Source: Candidatus Stahliibacteriota bacterium | GTDB lineage: Bacteria > Hydrothermota > Tepidihabitantia > SM23-42 | Direction: 5' to 3' | DNA: 64,000 nt | Assembly: GCA_030602565.1 (NCBI GenBank) | Contig: JAUVZL010000002.1 | Span: forward strand, 32,253 to 96,252 | Shown: positions 50,144 to 58,874 of the stretch, in pieces | How the letters are laid out: each line of letters opens with the position of its first letter | Numbering within the stretch: position 1 is the first letter of the stretch | The notes under the pieces: generated by a model | What the model was told of the DNA's origin: nothing | The model's database searches: none | The model's input: only the letters and a program-made list of their open reading frames with translations | Made by a program: the position numbers and the translations under genes

Positions 50144-50454
50144 AAGGTCAGAATATACTTTGGGTTATTTCAGATTACATTTTTGATGAATTCTTAACTG
50201 TTCTGCTTGTGCGGAAAAGTAAGCGATTCGCAATAGAAATTGGTCAAGCAATATTTGATGATGCTAACATTAAGATAGTAAAAATTGAGGAGAATATTTT
50301 TAAAGAAACTTGGAGGGTATTCTGTAAAAATAAAAATCAACCTTGGAGTTTTACAGATAGCACTTCCTATGTTTTAATCAAGAAATTAAAGATAGCAGAA
50401 TCAGTATCTTTCGATAAACATTTTCTTAAATTTGGCATTAAGATCCTTGGATGA
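50089..50454 (+). pseudogene. VapC-like PIN-domain toxin lacking its N-terminus
   Basis: The open frame from 50089 reads DSNHKKATSIAKSLEGQNIL, then ISDYIFDEFLTVLL and, near the end, WSFTDSTSYVLIK and SFDKHFLKFGIKI. These are the second to fourth elements of a PIN ribonuclease (YxxDE and FTDS, FDKHF). The first 15-20 residues, with the first catalytic Asp, are missing, and the frame before DSNHKKA is antitoxin DNA. A deletion of about 60 bp or more has fused the two genes out of frame. A GTG at 50209 could start only a fragment. Inactive as a nuclease, by inference. Confidence 0.72.
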
Positions 50455-50659
50455 ATGGCAAGGATGTATTGGGCAACTTTGCATTTACAGGGCAGGATAT
50501 GGACTGATGAAATGGGGTCATTCAGGCTGTTGCTTTAGTGGAGTAGAGGCTTTAGCCCCGTTGTTTTTGGAGTGCAATGTCGCCTGACATTACATGCAAC
50601 AAGAGGACTTGTTGCACTCCATATTTCACGAGCCCCGAGTGGTTTCTAATGGGGTTGAC
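50455..50659. repeat. Intergenic palindrome element
   Basis: No gene. A nested palindrome at 50569-50620: outer arms GGAGTGCAA/TTGCACTCC, and inside two perfect hairpins, AATGTC-GCCT-GACATT and TGCAACAAG-AGGA-CTTGTTGCA. The TGCAA segments can pair in two alternative ways. It lies downstream of the PIN remnant and beyond the end of the SurA-like gene. Confidence 0.6.
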
Positions 50660-51907
50660 TTACTTGCGGTAATCTTGGCTTGGGAATTTTTTTACAAAAA
50701 CCTTAGACTTGAGATCTTCAATCATCACATCATAGTTTTTTTGCAGTTCCTGTGAATAAAGATATTCTGCAATACCTTCCCTCATTTCTTCAAAGGTCAG
50801 TATTTTACCAGGGATTTTTTTCCTGATATATATTTGATGATAACCATAAGGCGTGAGCATCGGGTCACTGAGCTCGCTTTGCTCAAGGTTGATGACAATT
50901 GAATCGATGGGTGGCGTGAGCTGATTGACATAGTATTCACCGATATCAATATTAGGATCGATCGAGTATTGCCTTGCCAGGCTGTCAAAATCAATGCCCT
51001 GGCTAATGAGTTCCTGAAGTCTCTTGGCAAGCTTTTCACAACGCAGCGTGTCAGCGCTCGTGACCCTTACCTTAATCAGGATCTGCCTGACCAGTACCCA
51101 ATCCGATCCCTTGTTTAGAACTTCCACAAGATGATAGCCTAACCTGGTAAGAAACGGCTCAGACACTATACCGGGTTTCAGCCTGAATACTATACCCTCA
51201 AATTCCTCGAGCGTCTCACCGCGTTTGACCTTGCCGAGCATGCCACCTTTATACTTCGAGTTTTCATCATCAGAGAATTCCTGGGCAATAACACCAAAAT
51301 CACCGCCCGTGTACAGTAGTCTGTACACTTCTGCGGCTTGTTCAAACCCTTTTCTCAACTCTGTCTCACTCGCCTGGATCGCTAAAAGGATATGACCAAG
51401 TTTCACGCGGTCTGGACTCGCCGCAATTGAATCTTTGTTCTCATCATAAAACCGCCTGATCGCGATGGGCGACAGCCTAACCTTTATGGCAAACTTCTTT
51501 GAAACGAGCCTTTGCATAGTCAGCTCAGTCCTAAGATTCTCCATATTGTACTGCTTAAGCTCTTTAAATGTTATGCCACTCCTTTCCAAGTCTTCGTAGA
51601 AATCAGCTTCTGAAGGATAATTCTCTTTGATCTCCTCAAGCCTTTTGTCCACCCCTATTTCAATTTCTTCGTCGGCAACTGCTATTGATTCGTTCTCGGC
51701 TTCGATCATCACAAGCTTTTGCGAAATCAGTTGGTCGAGAACATAATCCCGCAACTCTTCCAATGTTGTAAACGTCTCCATGGTCGCTCGATCGCTCTGC
51801 AGGAAACTCATATTCTCGACAACTTCACTTTCCAGGATAACATTACTGCCGACATATGCTGCGATATGATCAGCCGATGTAGTGATTATAAAAAGAAGGA
51901 TAAACAT
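50660..51907 (-). CDS. SurA-like periplasmic peptidyl-prolyl isomerase
   Basis: A 415-residue exported chaperone. Signal peptide about 1-12. N-terminal SurA-type helical domain (about 15-150), then two parvulin domains: RVKLGHILLAIQ...YKGGMLGKVKRGE (about 165-265) and VLVRQILIKVRV...DFDSLARQYSID (about 270-370). SurA helps outer-membrane barrels fold, and the window encodes several of these. It is the third of three PpiC-type genes on one transcript, 14 nt after the second. Confidence 0.9.
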   Translation of the reverse strand: MFILLFIITTSADHIAAYVGSNVILESEVVENMSFLQSDRATMETFTTLEELRDYVLDQLISQKLVMIEAENESIAVADEEIEIGVDKRLEEIKENYPSEADFYEDLERSGITFKELKQYNMENLRTELTMQRLVSKKFAIKVRLSPIAIRRFYDENKDSIAASPDRVKLGHILLAIQASETELRKGFEQAAEVYRLLYTGGDFGVIAQEFSDDENSKYKGGMLGKVKRGETLEEFEGIVFRLKPGIVSEPFLTRLGYHLVEVLNKGSDWVLVRQILIKVRVTSADTLRCEKLAKRLQELISQGIDFDSLARQYSIDPNIDIGEYYVNQLTPPIDSIVINLEQSELSDPMLTPYGYHQIYIRKKIPGKILTFEEMREGIAEYLYSQELQKNYDVMIEDLKSKVFVKKFPSQDYRK

Positions 51908-51921
51908 TTACTGGCGGATGA

Positions 51922-52734
51922 TTATTTTTTCAAAGAAGAAAGATCGATTTCAATTTTGTACCGAGTCTTTAGACTATCAATATATGATTTCAAGAAACCA
52001 TGGTATTTCTTCTGCAAAAGATAGTTGTAGATTGCTGAGCTATATTTATTATAGTCGGCTTTAGCATAGACTTTCCTTTTGTCGACCAACTTAACTATCA
52101 AGTGGGTACCCTGAATATAAGGGATTATATCAGAAACCTCACCCACCTTCAGGTTGAAGATGATCTCTTCAGTCCCATAGTCGGAAATTGTTCCACGATA
52201 AAGAAAGTCGGTGATAATCTTAGGATCATCGGGATTTTCCATCCTGGTCAGGGAACGTTCCCGAGCCAGCTTCAGGAAATTTGCGCCAGCCTTGATTTCT
52301 TCAAGAGTCTGCTGGGCAATTTCGTAACTGGGTAGCACGATTTGCGCCAGCTTTACGGCATAAAGAAATTCACTTTTGTGTTTGTCAAAATACTCTCTGA
52401 CCTCAACTTCACTTACTGTATTGCCGGCAAATTCTCTTTGGACCAGTGCCATTGCCACAATGTTCTTTTTATATTCTTCAATGACAAGGCTAATAGAATC
52501 TTCCTGATCTATCCCCTGTTTTTTTGCCTCCAAATACAGTATTTCCTGATCTGCCCAATTCTCGAAGAATTCTTTCAATTTGTCTTCAGATATTTTCTCA
52601 TACTCTGTTGCCGAAATGTATTTTTCGAATTGGGCTTTGGTTAGCGTCGAACCGTCAACTCTGACAATGATATCTTGCGGTTCTTTACAGGATAATATAA
52701 GCAGCGGTATAGCAAATAAAATTATTTTCTTCAC
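51922..52734 (-). CDS. PpiC-like lipoprotein
   Basis: A 270-residue protein with a lipobox (LILSC, Cys 16). It has the SurA/PrsA N-terminal segment (VRVDGSTLTKAQFEKYI, FFENWADQEILYLEAKKQGI) and one parvulin domain (YAVKLAQIVLPS, ANFLKLARERSLT, DYGTEEIIFNLKVGEVSDII). It is probably anchored to a membrane facing the periplasm and helps fold exported proteins. It overlaps the upstream gene by 4 nt. Confidence 0.88.
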   Translation of the reverse strand: MKKIILFAIPLLILSCKEPQDIIVRVDGSTLTKAQFEKYISATEYEKISEDKLKEFFENWADQEILYLEAKKQGIDQEDSISLVIEEYKKNIVAMALVQREFAGNTVSEVEVREYFDKHKSEFLYAVKLAQIVLPSYEIAQQTLEEIKAGANFLKLARERSLTRMENPDDPKIITDFLYRGTISDYGTEEIIFNLKVGEVSDIIPYIQGTHLIVKLVDKRKVYAKADYNKYSSAIYNYLLQKKYHGFLKSYIDSLKTRYKIEIDLSSLKK

Positions 52735-54032
52735 TTCGCCTCCTCGAGCAATTTCTCAAAAGCCGACTCGTTTACAACAACCTCGTACTTGTTACGCAAT
52801 TGCTCATAGATATCCTTGCGCATCCTATCAATTTTAGTATTGCGCAACTGTCCTCTAATTCTGAAAAAGATTTCGTTTAACTTCTGCTCATTGAATTCAT
52901 CTATGTGCTCGTTGTAGTAATTGACAACTTCCATAGAATCCACCGATGCTTTTTCCAAAACCTCATCAGAATAGAATTTTTGGTAAGTAAGCAACCCGAC
53001 GGCGTTTTTAAGCTTTCTCTTTATCTCGATATTCTTGTCAAACTGAACTCTTAATGCCTTTTCATAGATGAGGTCCGGGATGAGGACGCGTTCAATCAAT
53101 ATCTTAGGGTCTATGAACGACTGCCGATATTGATACATAACTGCATCTCTTATCGACTTAACGAGGACGAATGAGGAATCATATTTTTTTATAACCCACA
53201 TGTTGAGGTCCTCTTCAGTTATCAGGGAATCTGGTTTCACTAAGGCTTCTAACCCTTCATCATTGTACTCGATCTCGGCATCTTCAATTAGTGTCTTAAT
53301 AAATTTCTCACCTTGTTCCATGATTTTCTCACGTTTCAGATTTGCCTCAAGTTCGTTGCGAATTTCTTCAAATGGTGGTGAATCCGCTTTTGAGTGCTCG
53401 AGTATTTTCATGAGATAATAGAACTCCCCAAATTTTATAGCTTTGGTTGTCTTGCCAACTTTTATTTTTTTAAACTGATCCATTATTTCAGGTGGTAGGG
53501 ATATAGCCGAGAAAACTCCAATGTCGCCATTTTCAGTTATTGTGTCTAAGGATAAATGCAAAAGCGACTCAAAAGCGATACCTTTTTTTAACTCTTGTTC
53601 AACAAATAAGGCGAGCGATTCGTCGGCAACTACTATCTGGGCAATATGATACTGATCAACAATTTTAGCGTATGCCTTCCTCAATTGCGAGTTGGAAACC
53701 TTAATTTTGTTCACAACATTCGCCTCATAATAGCCACGGCTGATTATTTCTTTCTTATGGGTCTCGTAAGCAATCTGCACAACTTGGTCTTGGTCATAAC
53801 CCCTTGCCTGCGCTTCTTTAATAATTAACATTTGGTTGATGAAATCATCAACCTTTTTCACCCGCTGCAAAGAATCCTCAGTGGTAAGGAATTCATGAGT
53901 CCCCCTGAAATCAGCAACAGTGTACTTCTCACCATCGATGGTTACCAAAGTCTGATTCTCAAAAGAACAACTAAGGATTGCTGCGACGAGTGGCATTATC
54001 AGCAATATATGGTATTTTATCATTTTTTTCAT
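52731..54032 (-). CDS. PpiC/SurA-like lipoprotein, long form
   Basis: A 433-residue lipoprotein (lipobox AILSC, Cys near 22). N-terminal TIDGEKYTVADFRGTHEFL and INQMLIIKEAQARGYDQDQV match the SurA_N pattern; a parvulin-like domain follows (YHIAQIVVADES, AFESLLHLSLDT, NGDIGVFSAISLPPE). The C-terminal half (about 240-433) is helical and has no clear match. It is the first gene of the three-chaperone operon and is leaderless by promoter position. Confidence 0.83.
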   Translation of the reverse strand: MKKMIKYHILLIMPLVAAILSCSFENQTLVTIDGEKYTVADFRGTHEFLTTEDSLQRVKKVDDFINQMLIIKEAQARGYDQDQVVQIAYETHKKEIISRGYYEANVVNKIKVSNSQLRKAYAKIVDQYHIAQIVVADESLALFVEQELKKGIAFESLLHLSLDTITENGDIGVFSAISLPPEIMDQFKKIKVGKTTKAIKFGEFYYLMKILEHSKADSPPFEEIRNELEANLKREKIMEQGEKFIKTLIEDAEIEYNDEGLEALVKPDSLITEEDLNMWVIKKYDSSFVLVKSIRDAVMYQYRQSFIDPKILIERVLIPDLIYEKALRVQFDKNIEIKRKLKNAVGLLTYQKFYSDEVLEKASVDSMEVVNYYNEHIDEFNEQKLNEIFFRIRGQLRNTKIDRMRKDIYEQLRNKYEVVVNESAFEKLLEEAK

Positions 54033-54037
54033 AAGCT

Positions 54038-54065
54038 ATTTTACACAAGGGAACCCCAAAGTCAA
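54038..54065 (-). promoter_or_regulatory. Promoter of PpiC operon, leaderless
   Basis: TTGACT, 16-nt spacer, TAAAAT, then 5 nt to the ATG at 54032. Its -35 lies 3 nt from the -35 of the divergent promoter. Confidence 0.78.
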
Positions 54066-54068
54066 GCC

Positions 54069-54096
54069 TTGATTTCGCCGTAATAAATGGTATAAT
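54069..54096 (+). promoter_or_regulatory. Promoter of AI-2E transporter gene, leaderless
   Basis: TTGATT, 16-nt spacer, TATAAT, then 6 nt to the ATG at 54103. Confidence 0.8.
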
Positions 54097-54102
54097 TGCT
54101 CA

Positions 54103-55254
54103 ATGCAAAAAGTCGTTTTTTATATATCGGTATTACTCTTTGCGGGTTTTATCATCCTTTCAAAAACCTTTTCGCCGTTGTGGCTCTTACTGCTCATCAT
54201 TGTCTTGCTCTGGTCTTACCGACACAACAGGGATATCCGACCTTTATTCATCCTCGCTATTTTCTTTTTCCTTCTGTTTTTTGTCCTTCACTATTTCGCT
54301 ATCCTGATCCCTTTTATCATCGGTGCTGGTCTTGCTTATATCCTTGCACCCTTTGTTGGATTTCTTGAAAAGAGAAAAATACCAAGGGCCATTGCCATTT
54401 TGATATTCCTGTTACCGATCATTGCGATTTTCCCACTTCTTTTCTTTCTCATGGTTTCAGGCATTGTAAGTGAATTGCAGATCCTTATTGAAAAAATACC
54501 CTATACAATCCAACAAATCCAAATATCCTCAGGTGCGATCATAAACAAACTCCTTGAGCTGGGTATTGAAATCGACCCTAATATTATTGCTAATACGATA
54601 ACATCGCATTTGACTAATATAATTAGCGGTATCTTCAGGACATTCGGGCAAATTGGCAAAGGCATTGGTGGTATCATTGTAATAGTATACAATTTCGTGT
54701 TCATACCGTTGTCTGCGTATCTCTTCCTTGCGGATCGGGAAAAAATAGTCAAATGGGTACAAAACCTTTTCAATATCAGGGATCAAAAACGCATGAACGA
54801 GTTCTTCAGTCAACTCGACATTTCCCTGGCACGCTTTTTCCGCGGTTCCCTGCTGCTCATGTTTATCGTCGGTTTCATCGTCGGATTTTCATTATGGATC
54901 CTTGGTATAAAGTACTACCTGCTTTTAGGGTTAATCGCTGGCATCTGCAATCTCATCCCCAACATCGGGTATGTTCTAAGTTTCATACCGGCTATCTTGA
55001 TTGGGTTGTTGAGTCCATCACCCGCAGTTAATTTGCTCAAAATTACGTCGGTATATGTCGGTGAACAACTCCTTGAGAACTTCTTCCTTAGTCCAATCAT
55101 TATCGGGAAATCTTCACACCTCCACCCGGTTATCGTAATGATCGCCCTTATTCTGGGTGGTACGATATTTGGATTCTGGGGGGTTCTCCTGGCCGTACCC
55201 GCCACAATAGTCATCAGAGAATTTCTCAACTACTTCCTTGAGCTGAATTTCTAG
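54103..55254 (+). CDS. AI-2E family transporter
   Basis: A 383-residue inner-membrane protein of about eight helices. Typical elements are the paired N-terminal helices, YILAPFVGFLEKRKIPRAIA, the amphipathic central region, FIVGFSLWILGIKYYLLLG and the C-terminal ILGGTIFGFWGVLLAVPATI. Family members move small molecules such as AI-2 or exchange ions (Na+/H+); the substrate here is unknown. It is followed after 74 nt by the ferredoxin of the 2-oxoacid oxidoreductase, which has its own promoter. Confidence 0.9.
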   Translation: MQKVVFYISVLLFAGFIILSKTFSPLWLLLLIIVLLWSYRHNRDIRPLFILAIFFFLLFFVLHYFAILIPFIIGAGLAYILAPFVGFLEKRKIPRAIAILIFLLPIIAIFPLLFFLMVSGIVSELQILIEKIPYTIQQIQISSGAIINKLLELGIEIDPNIIANTITSHLTNIISGIFRTFGQIGKGIGGIIVIVYNFVFIPLSAYLFLADREKIVKWVQNLFNIRDQKRMNEFFSQLDISLARFFRGSLLLMFIVGFIVGFSLWILGIKYYLLLGLIAGICNLIPNIGYVLSFIPAILIGLLSPSPAVNLLKITSVYVGEQLLENFFLSPIIIGKSSHLHPVIVMIALILGGTIFGFWGVLLAVPATIVIREFLNYFLELNF

Positions 55255-55293
55255 AAAATATCTACATTGATGGAGCACTATTAGTATTCTGCC

Positions 55294-55321
55294 TTGACTG
55301 CACACAGTCTATGGGTATAAT
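55294..55321 (+). promoter_or_regulatory. Promoter of korDABC-type operon, leaderless
   Basis: TTGACT, 16-nt spacer, TATAAT, then 7 nt to the ATG at 55329. It shows that the earlier in-frame ATG at 55311 lies inside the promoter and is not used. Confidence 0.83.
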
Positions 55322-55328
55322 TGAAACC

Positions 55329-55538
55329 ATGCTAGCCAAGACACGCCGATTCAAAGTGGAAATAAAGGAAGCATGGTGTAAGGGCTGCGAAATATGTGTT
55401 GCATTCTGCCCAAAACAAGTCCTCAGCATGGGAAAAGGCATTGCCAAGGTCATCAACCTTGAAGCCTGTACAGGATGCCAAATGTGCGAAATGTACTGCC
55501 CAGATTTTGCCATCAAGGTAATCAAGGACGAGACATAA
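55329..55538 (+). CDS. korD: 2-oxoacid:ferredoxin oxidoreductase, delta (ferredoxin) subunit
   Basis: A 69-residue two-cluster ferredoxin: CKGCEICVAFCPKQVL and CTGCQMCEMYCPDFAI, each C-x2-C-x2-C-x3-C-P. It takes electrons from the thiamine/Fe-S core of the enzyme encoded next. The start at 55329 is set by the promoter at 55294-55321. Its stop shares a base with the start of the alpha subunit (TAATG). Confidence 0.92.
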   Translation: MLAKTRRFKVEIKEAWCKGCEICVAFCPKQVLSMGKGIAKVINLEACTGCQMCEMYCPDFAIKVIKDET

Positions 55539-56677
55539 TGGCTAAACAGAATGTGAACGCAAAACTAATGACCGGTAATGAAGCATGTGCCGAAGCAGCT
55601 ATTGTTGCGGGCATGCGCTTCTTTGGTGGTTACCCGATCACACCTTCTTCTGAAATAGCCGAAGTTCTTGCACACCGTTTACCCGAGGTCGGAGGTATCT
55701 TTGTTCAAATGGAAGATGAGCTTGCTTCGATGGCAACCATCATCGGAGCGTCATTAGCCGGTGTCAAATCAATGACTGCAACAAGCGGACCTGGTTTTTC
55801 ACTGATGCAGGAAAATATCGGTTATGCTTCAATGACTGAAGTACCTTGTGTTATTGTCAATGTTCAGCGAGGTGGTCCCAGTACTGGTTTACCGACGCTT
55901 CCTGCTCAAGCCGACGTAATGCAGGCACGCTGGGGAACCCATGGCGACCATTCAATCATTGTCGTTGCTCCTTCAACGGTCCGGGAAACCTATGATTGGA
56001 CGATAAAAGCCTTTAACCTCACTGAACAATATCGCATACCAGTCATTGTTCTGCTCGATGAAGTTATCGCTCACGTAAACGAAAAAATGGTGATCCCAGA
56101 ACCTGAGACGATTACCATCATCGATCGCAAGCGGTCAACTGAATCACCCGACACCTATCAACCGTATAAACAAAATGACTCAGATATCCCCTTGTTCGCT
56201 GACTTCGGCACTGGCTACCGTTACAATGTGACCGGGCTCAGTCATGATGAAACCGGCTTTCCAACAAATGATCCCCAAAAAATCAACGCACTTTATTCTC
56301 GTTTGAGTCGAAAGCTCGAGCGCTACCAAGATCAAATCATTGAATATAAAACCGAATATCTCAAAGATGCAGAAATATGTATTGTGGCGTTTGGTTCAAG
56401 TGCGCGCTCTGCCTACCGGGCAGTACGTCTGGCAAGACAGCAAGGGATCAAAGTAGGTATGTTCCAGCTTTTTGTCATCTGGCCTTTCCCTTACAAAATA
56501 TTAGGCAGGCTTGCATCCCAGATCAAAGCTTTTATTGTACCGGAGATGAACCTCGGTCAAATCGCTCATGAAGTATCATGTGCAATAAAATCTGATGTTA
56601 TCAAAGTCAATCGAGTAGATGGCAGTCTGATCACGCCTAACGAAATTCTTGAGAGGATAAAAAATGTTTCCGTATGA
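55538..56677 (+). CDS. korA: 2-oxoacid:ferredoxin oxidoreductase, alpha subunit
   Basis: A 379-residue subunit of the KorA/VorA type. GNEACAEAAIVAGMRFFGGY and PITPSSEIAE are the family start, followed by TSGPGFSLMQENIGYASMTE and NVQRGGPSTGLPT. The C-terminal part has the transketolase-C-like domain. With the beta subunit it decarboxylates a 2-oxoacid to acyl-CoA and reduces ferredoxin. I start at ATG 55538; an upstream in-frame ATG lies within korD. It overlaps korB by 14 nt. Sequence alone does not separate 2-oxoglutarate from branched-chain 2-oxoacids. Confidence 0.92.
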   Translation: MAKQNVNAKLMTGNEACAEAAIVAGMRFFGGYPITPSSEIAEVLAHRLPEVGGIFVQMEDELASMATIIGASLAGVKSMTATSGPGFSLMQENIGYASMTEVPCVIVNVQRGGPSTGLPTLPAQADVMQARWGTHGDHSIIVVAPSTVRETYDWTIKAFNLTEQYRIPVIVLLDEVIAHVNEKMVIPEPETITIIDRKRSTESPDTYQPYKQNDSDIPLFADFGTGYRYNVTGLSHDETGFPTNDPQKINALYSRLSRKLERYQDQIIEYKTEYLKDAEICIVAFGSSARSAYRAVRLARQQGIKVGMFQLFVIWPFPYKILGRLASQIKAFIVPEMNLGQIAHEVSCAIKSDVIKVNRVDGSLITPNEILERIKNVSV

Positions 56678-57476
56678 GAAATATTTGAGGTTTAGTAAAT
56701 TCCCTCATATCTGGTGCACCGGATGTGGATGTGGCATTATCCTCAAGTCAATTCTGAGGGCTATTGAGCGCATCAAGCTTTCCAAGAATGACATTGCACT
56801 CGTTTCAGGTATTGGTTGTTCCTCAAGAACCCCTGGCTATGTCGATTTCAATACACTCCATACAACGCACGGACGAGCGATCGCTTTTGCCACGGGATTG
56901 AAACTTGCCAAGCCGGCCCTGAAAGTATTGGTAATAAGCGGTGATGGCGATGCTACAGCCATTGGCGGTAACCACTTCATCCACGCGGCGCGGCGTAATC
57001 TCGATATCACCGTCATTATCTATAATAACCATATCTACGGGATGACCGGCGGACAGGCGTCACCCACCACGCCCATCGGTAAAAAGGGCAGTACTGCACC
57101 CTACGGAAGCATCGAACCATCTTTTGACATATCTGGTTTAGCGATCGCTGCGGGTGCTTCTTTTGTGGCACGCGCCACATGTTACCACGTTGTACAGCTC
57201 GATAAGTACCTTGAAAAAGGATTCATGAAAAAGGGATTCTCACTGATCGAAGTCTTAGCCCCCTGTCCTACTTATTATTCACGCCCTAACCGCTTAGGCA
57301 CTTCCGTTGATATGCTCCGCTGGTATAAGGAAAACAGTATTCCGGTTGAAAAAGCAAGAACGTTGTCTGAATATGAGAAAAAGGACAAGATCATCATTGG
57401 TATTCTCGAAGATCGAGAGCGACCTGAATTTTGTGAAGAATACAAGAAAATGGCTGAAAGGATCAGAAAGAGTTAA
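56664..57476 (+). CDS. korB: 2-oxoacid:ferredoxin oxidoreductase, beta subunit
   Basis: A 270-residue thiamine-pyrophosphate subunit. CTGCGCG (about 18-24) and the later GCSS bind the [4Fe-4S] cluster; the TPP motif is GDGDATAIGGNHFIHAARRN (about 94-113), then YNNHIYGMTGGQASPTTP. It overlaps korA by 14 nt. The gap after it (57477-57563) holds short words of the ATTTAGGTATTT type and no gene. Confidence 0.93.
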   Translation: MFPYEKYLRFSKFPHIWCTGCGCGIILKSILRAIERIKLSKNDIALVSGIGCSSRTPGYVDFNTLHTTHGRAIAFATGLKLAKPALKVLVISGDGDATAIGGNHFIHAARRNLDITVIIYNNHIYGMTGGQASPTTPIGKKGSTAPYGSIEPSFDISGLAIAAGASFVARATCYHVVQLDKYLEKGFMKKGFSLIEVLAPCPTYYSRPNRLGTSVDMLRWYKENSIPVEKARTLSEYEKKDKIIIGILEDRERPEFCEEYKKMAERIRKS

Positions 57477-57563
57477 TCAAATGGTTTTTTTATTTTACAA
57501 CGGATAAAAGGAATGTTTAGATGTTTATGCATTTAGGTATTTGTTATATCCGAGGAGGTAATA

Positions 57564-58112
57564 GTGGGTTTTAGGTTCGAATTTAGATTGAGCGGCGCTG
57601 GAGGACAAGGACTGATCCTTACAGGAAAAATCCTTGCCGAGGCGGCGGCTATCTATGACGGCAAGAACGCAACCCAGAGTCAATCCTACGGGCCAGAAGC
57701 ACGAGGTGGTTCCAGTCGTTCGGAAGTCATTGTCTCTGATGAAGAGATTGACTATCCGAAAGCAGTAAATATCGATCTATTGCTCTGTTTCACCCAGGAA
57801 GCATGCGATAAATATTCTATGGATATAAATAAGAACGGCATTCTCTTGATTGACTCAGGTTTTGTAACTAATGTACCCAAAGGTGATTTTAGAATCTATT
57901 CATTGCCAATCACTGAAATCGCCGAAAAAGAAGTTGGGAAAAGCCTGGTCGCAAATCTTGTTGCCCTGGGTATGATTACTGCGTTAACCAAAGTTGTTAG
58001 CAAAGAAGCGGTCGAATCCGCAATCCTTTCGCGTGTTCCAAAAGGTACTGAAGAATTAAACATTAACGCCTTCAATATTGGATTTGACAAAGTAACCGCA
58101 CAATCAAAATAA
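57564..58112 (+). CDS. korC: 2-oxoacid:ferredoxin oxidoreductase, gamma subunit
   Basis: A 182-residue subunit from a GTG start behind GAGGAGG. The signature RLSGAGGQGLILTGKILAEA, then ATQSQSYGPEARGGSSRSEV, is that of the gamma (catalytic gamma/C) domain that binds CoA-side and cluster regions. It completes the D-A-B-C order known from archaeal and anaerobic bacterial KGOR enzymes. Confidence 0.92.
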   Translation: MGFRFEFRLSGAGGQGLILTGKILAEAAAIYDGKNATQSQSYGPEARGGSSRSEVIVSDEEIDYPKAVNIDLLLCFTQEACDKYSMDINKNGILLIDSGFVTNVPKGDFRIYSLPITEIAEKEVGKSLVANLVALGMITALTKVVSKEAVESAILSRVPKGTEELNINAFNIGFDKVTAQSK

Positions 58113-58139
58113 TCTTCAAGTAACTTCGTAGACACGCAA

Positions 58140-58874
58140 ATGCATCCTGCTTGGTTAAATTCCATCGATGAAAAACGCCGTGATAATCTCTTGCGGATTC
58201 TTGAAGAACTGTCAGGACTGCAAGACAAGAATCACCTTAACTTCATCATAATAGGAGCATTGCCGCTTCTTTTTGGAAATTATCTGAAGTACAAGAGATA
58301 TTGGGATATTGATATTCTATTCAAAGATCATATGCATCTAACAGAATTCATCGAGAAACCAAAATCAAATAGCTTGAGGATAGTCGACTATGATGAAACC
58401 CTGATGGTCAGCAAGAATATCTCGAGTTTCCACACTGCCTGGGCATTTGGCCATGTATGGTTTAATGTCGATTATATCCTGCGCCGAGGCTTTTTTGAAT
58501 ACCACACACATAGCATCGCTCAATTGAAACGTTTCAAAGATACAATCAATTTCAATGAGGGATCTTATGAAATAGATTTATATATTGCGCATCCCTGGGG
58601 TATTATCGTTGAGAAAATCTTCTCACCGCGCCTGGCTCGAGATATGGAATTGAAGATCGATGCGAGCGTGGACCTGAGACATATCATCATGGTATACAAC
58701 CAGGAAAAAGACAATATGGACTTCTGGAAATACACCTTTGAGAAAGCACAGCTTCTTCAAAGCAAAGAGGCATTCAAGAAAACATTTCTGAAGATACTCG
58801 ATGCTTTGCATGAACTCGGGTATGGTGATATCCAGGTCTCAGCAAAATCCCTGGAAATATTGAGAGCTGCATGA
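58140..58874 (+). CDS. Nucleotidyltransferase-like protein (AbiEii/MNT type)
   Basis: A 244-residue protein. FIIIGALPLLFGNYLKYKRY followed by WDIDILF (about 36-61) resembles the GG/S...D-x-D active site of DNA polymerase-beta-type nucleotidyltransferases, in the form seen in AbiEii and similar proteins; the usual GS is replaced by GA. A later FNVDYILRRG and HPWGIIVEKIF segment resembles the AbiEii substrate-side region. It overlaps the large two-headed protein downstream by 4 nt (ATGA), so the two are made together. No Rho-type antitoxin gene (AbiEi) is beside it. Function unknown; nucleotidyl transfer is inferred. Confidence 0.65.
   Translation: MHPAWLNSIDEKRRDNLLRILEELSGLQDKNHLNFIIIGALPLLFGNYLKYKRYWDIDILFKDHMHLTEFIEKPKSNSLRIVDYDETLMVSKNISSFHTAWAFGHVWFNVDYILRRGFFEYHTHSIAQLKRFKDTINFNEGSYEIDLYIAHPWGIIVEKIFSPRLARDMELKIDASVDLRHIIMVYNQEKDNMDFWKYTFEKAQLLQSKEAFKKTFLKILDALHELGYGDIQVSAKSLEILRAA

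Noticed and set aside
55311..55328. Earlier start of the ferredoxin subunit at 55311
   Set aside because: This ATG lies between the -35 and -10 boxes, so it would not be in the transcript.
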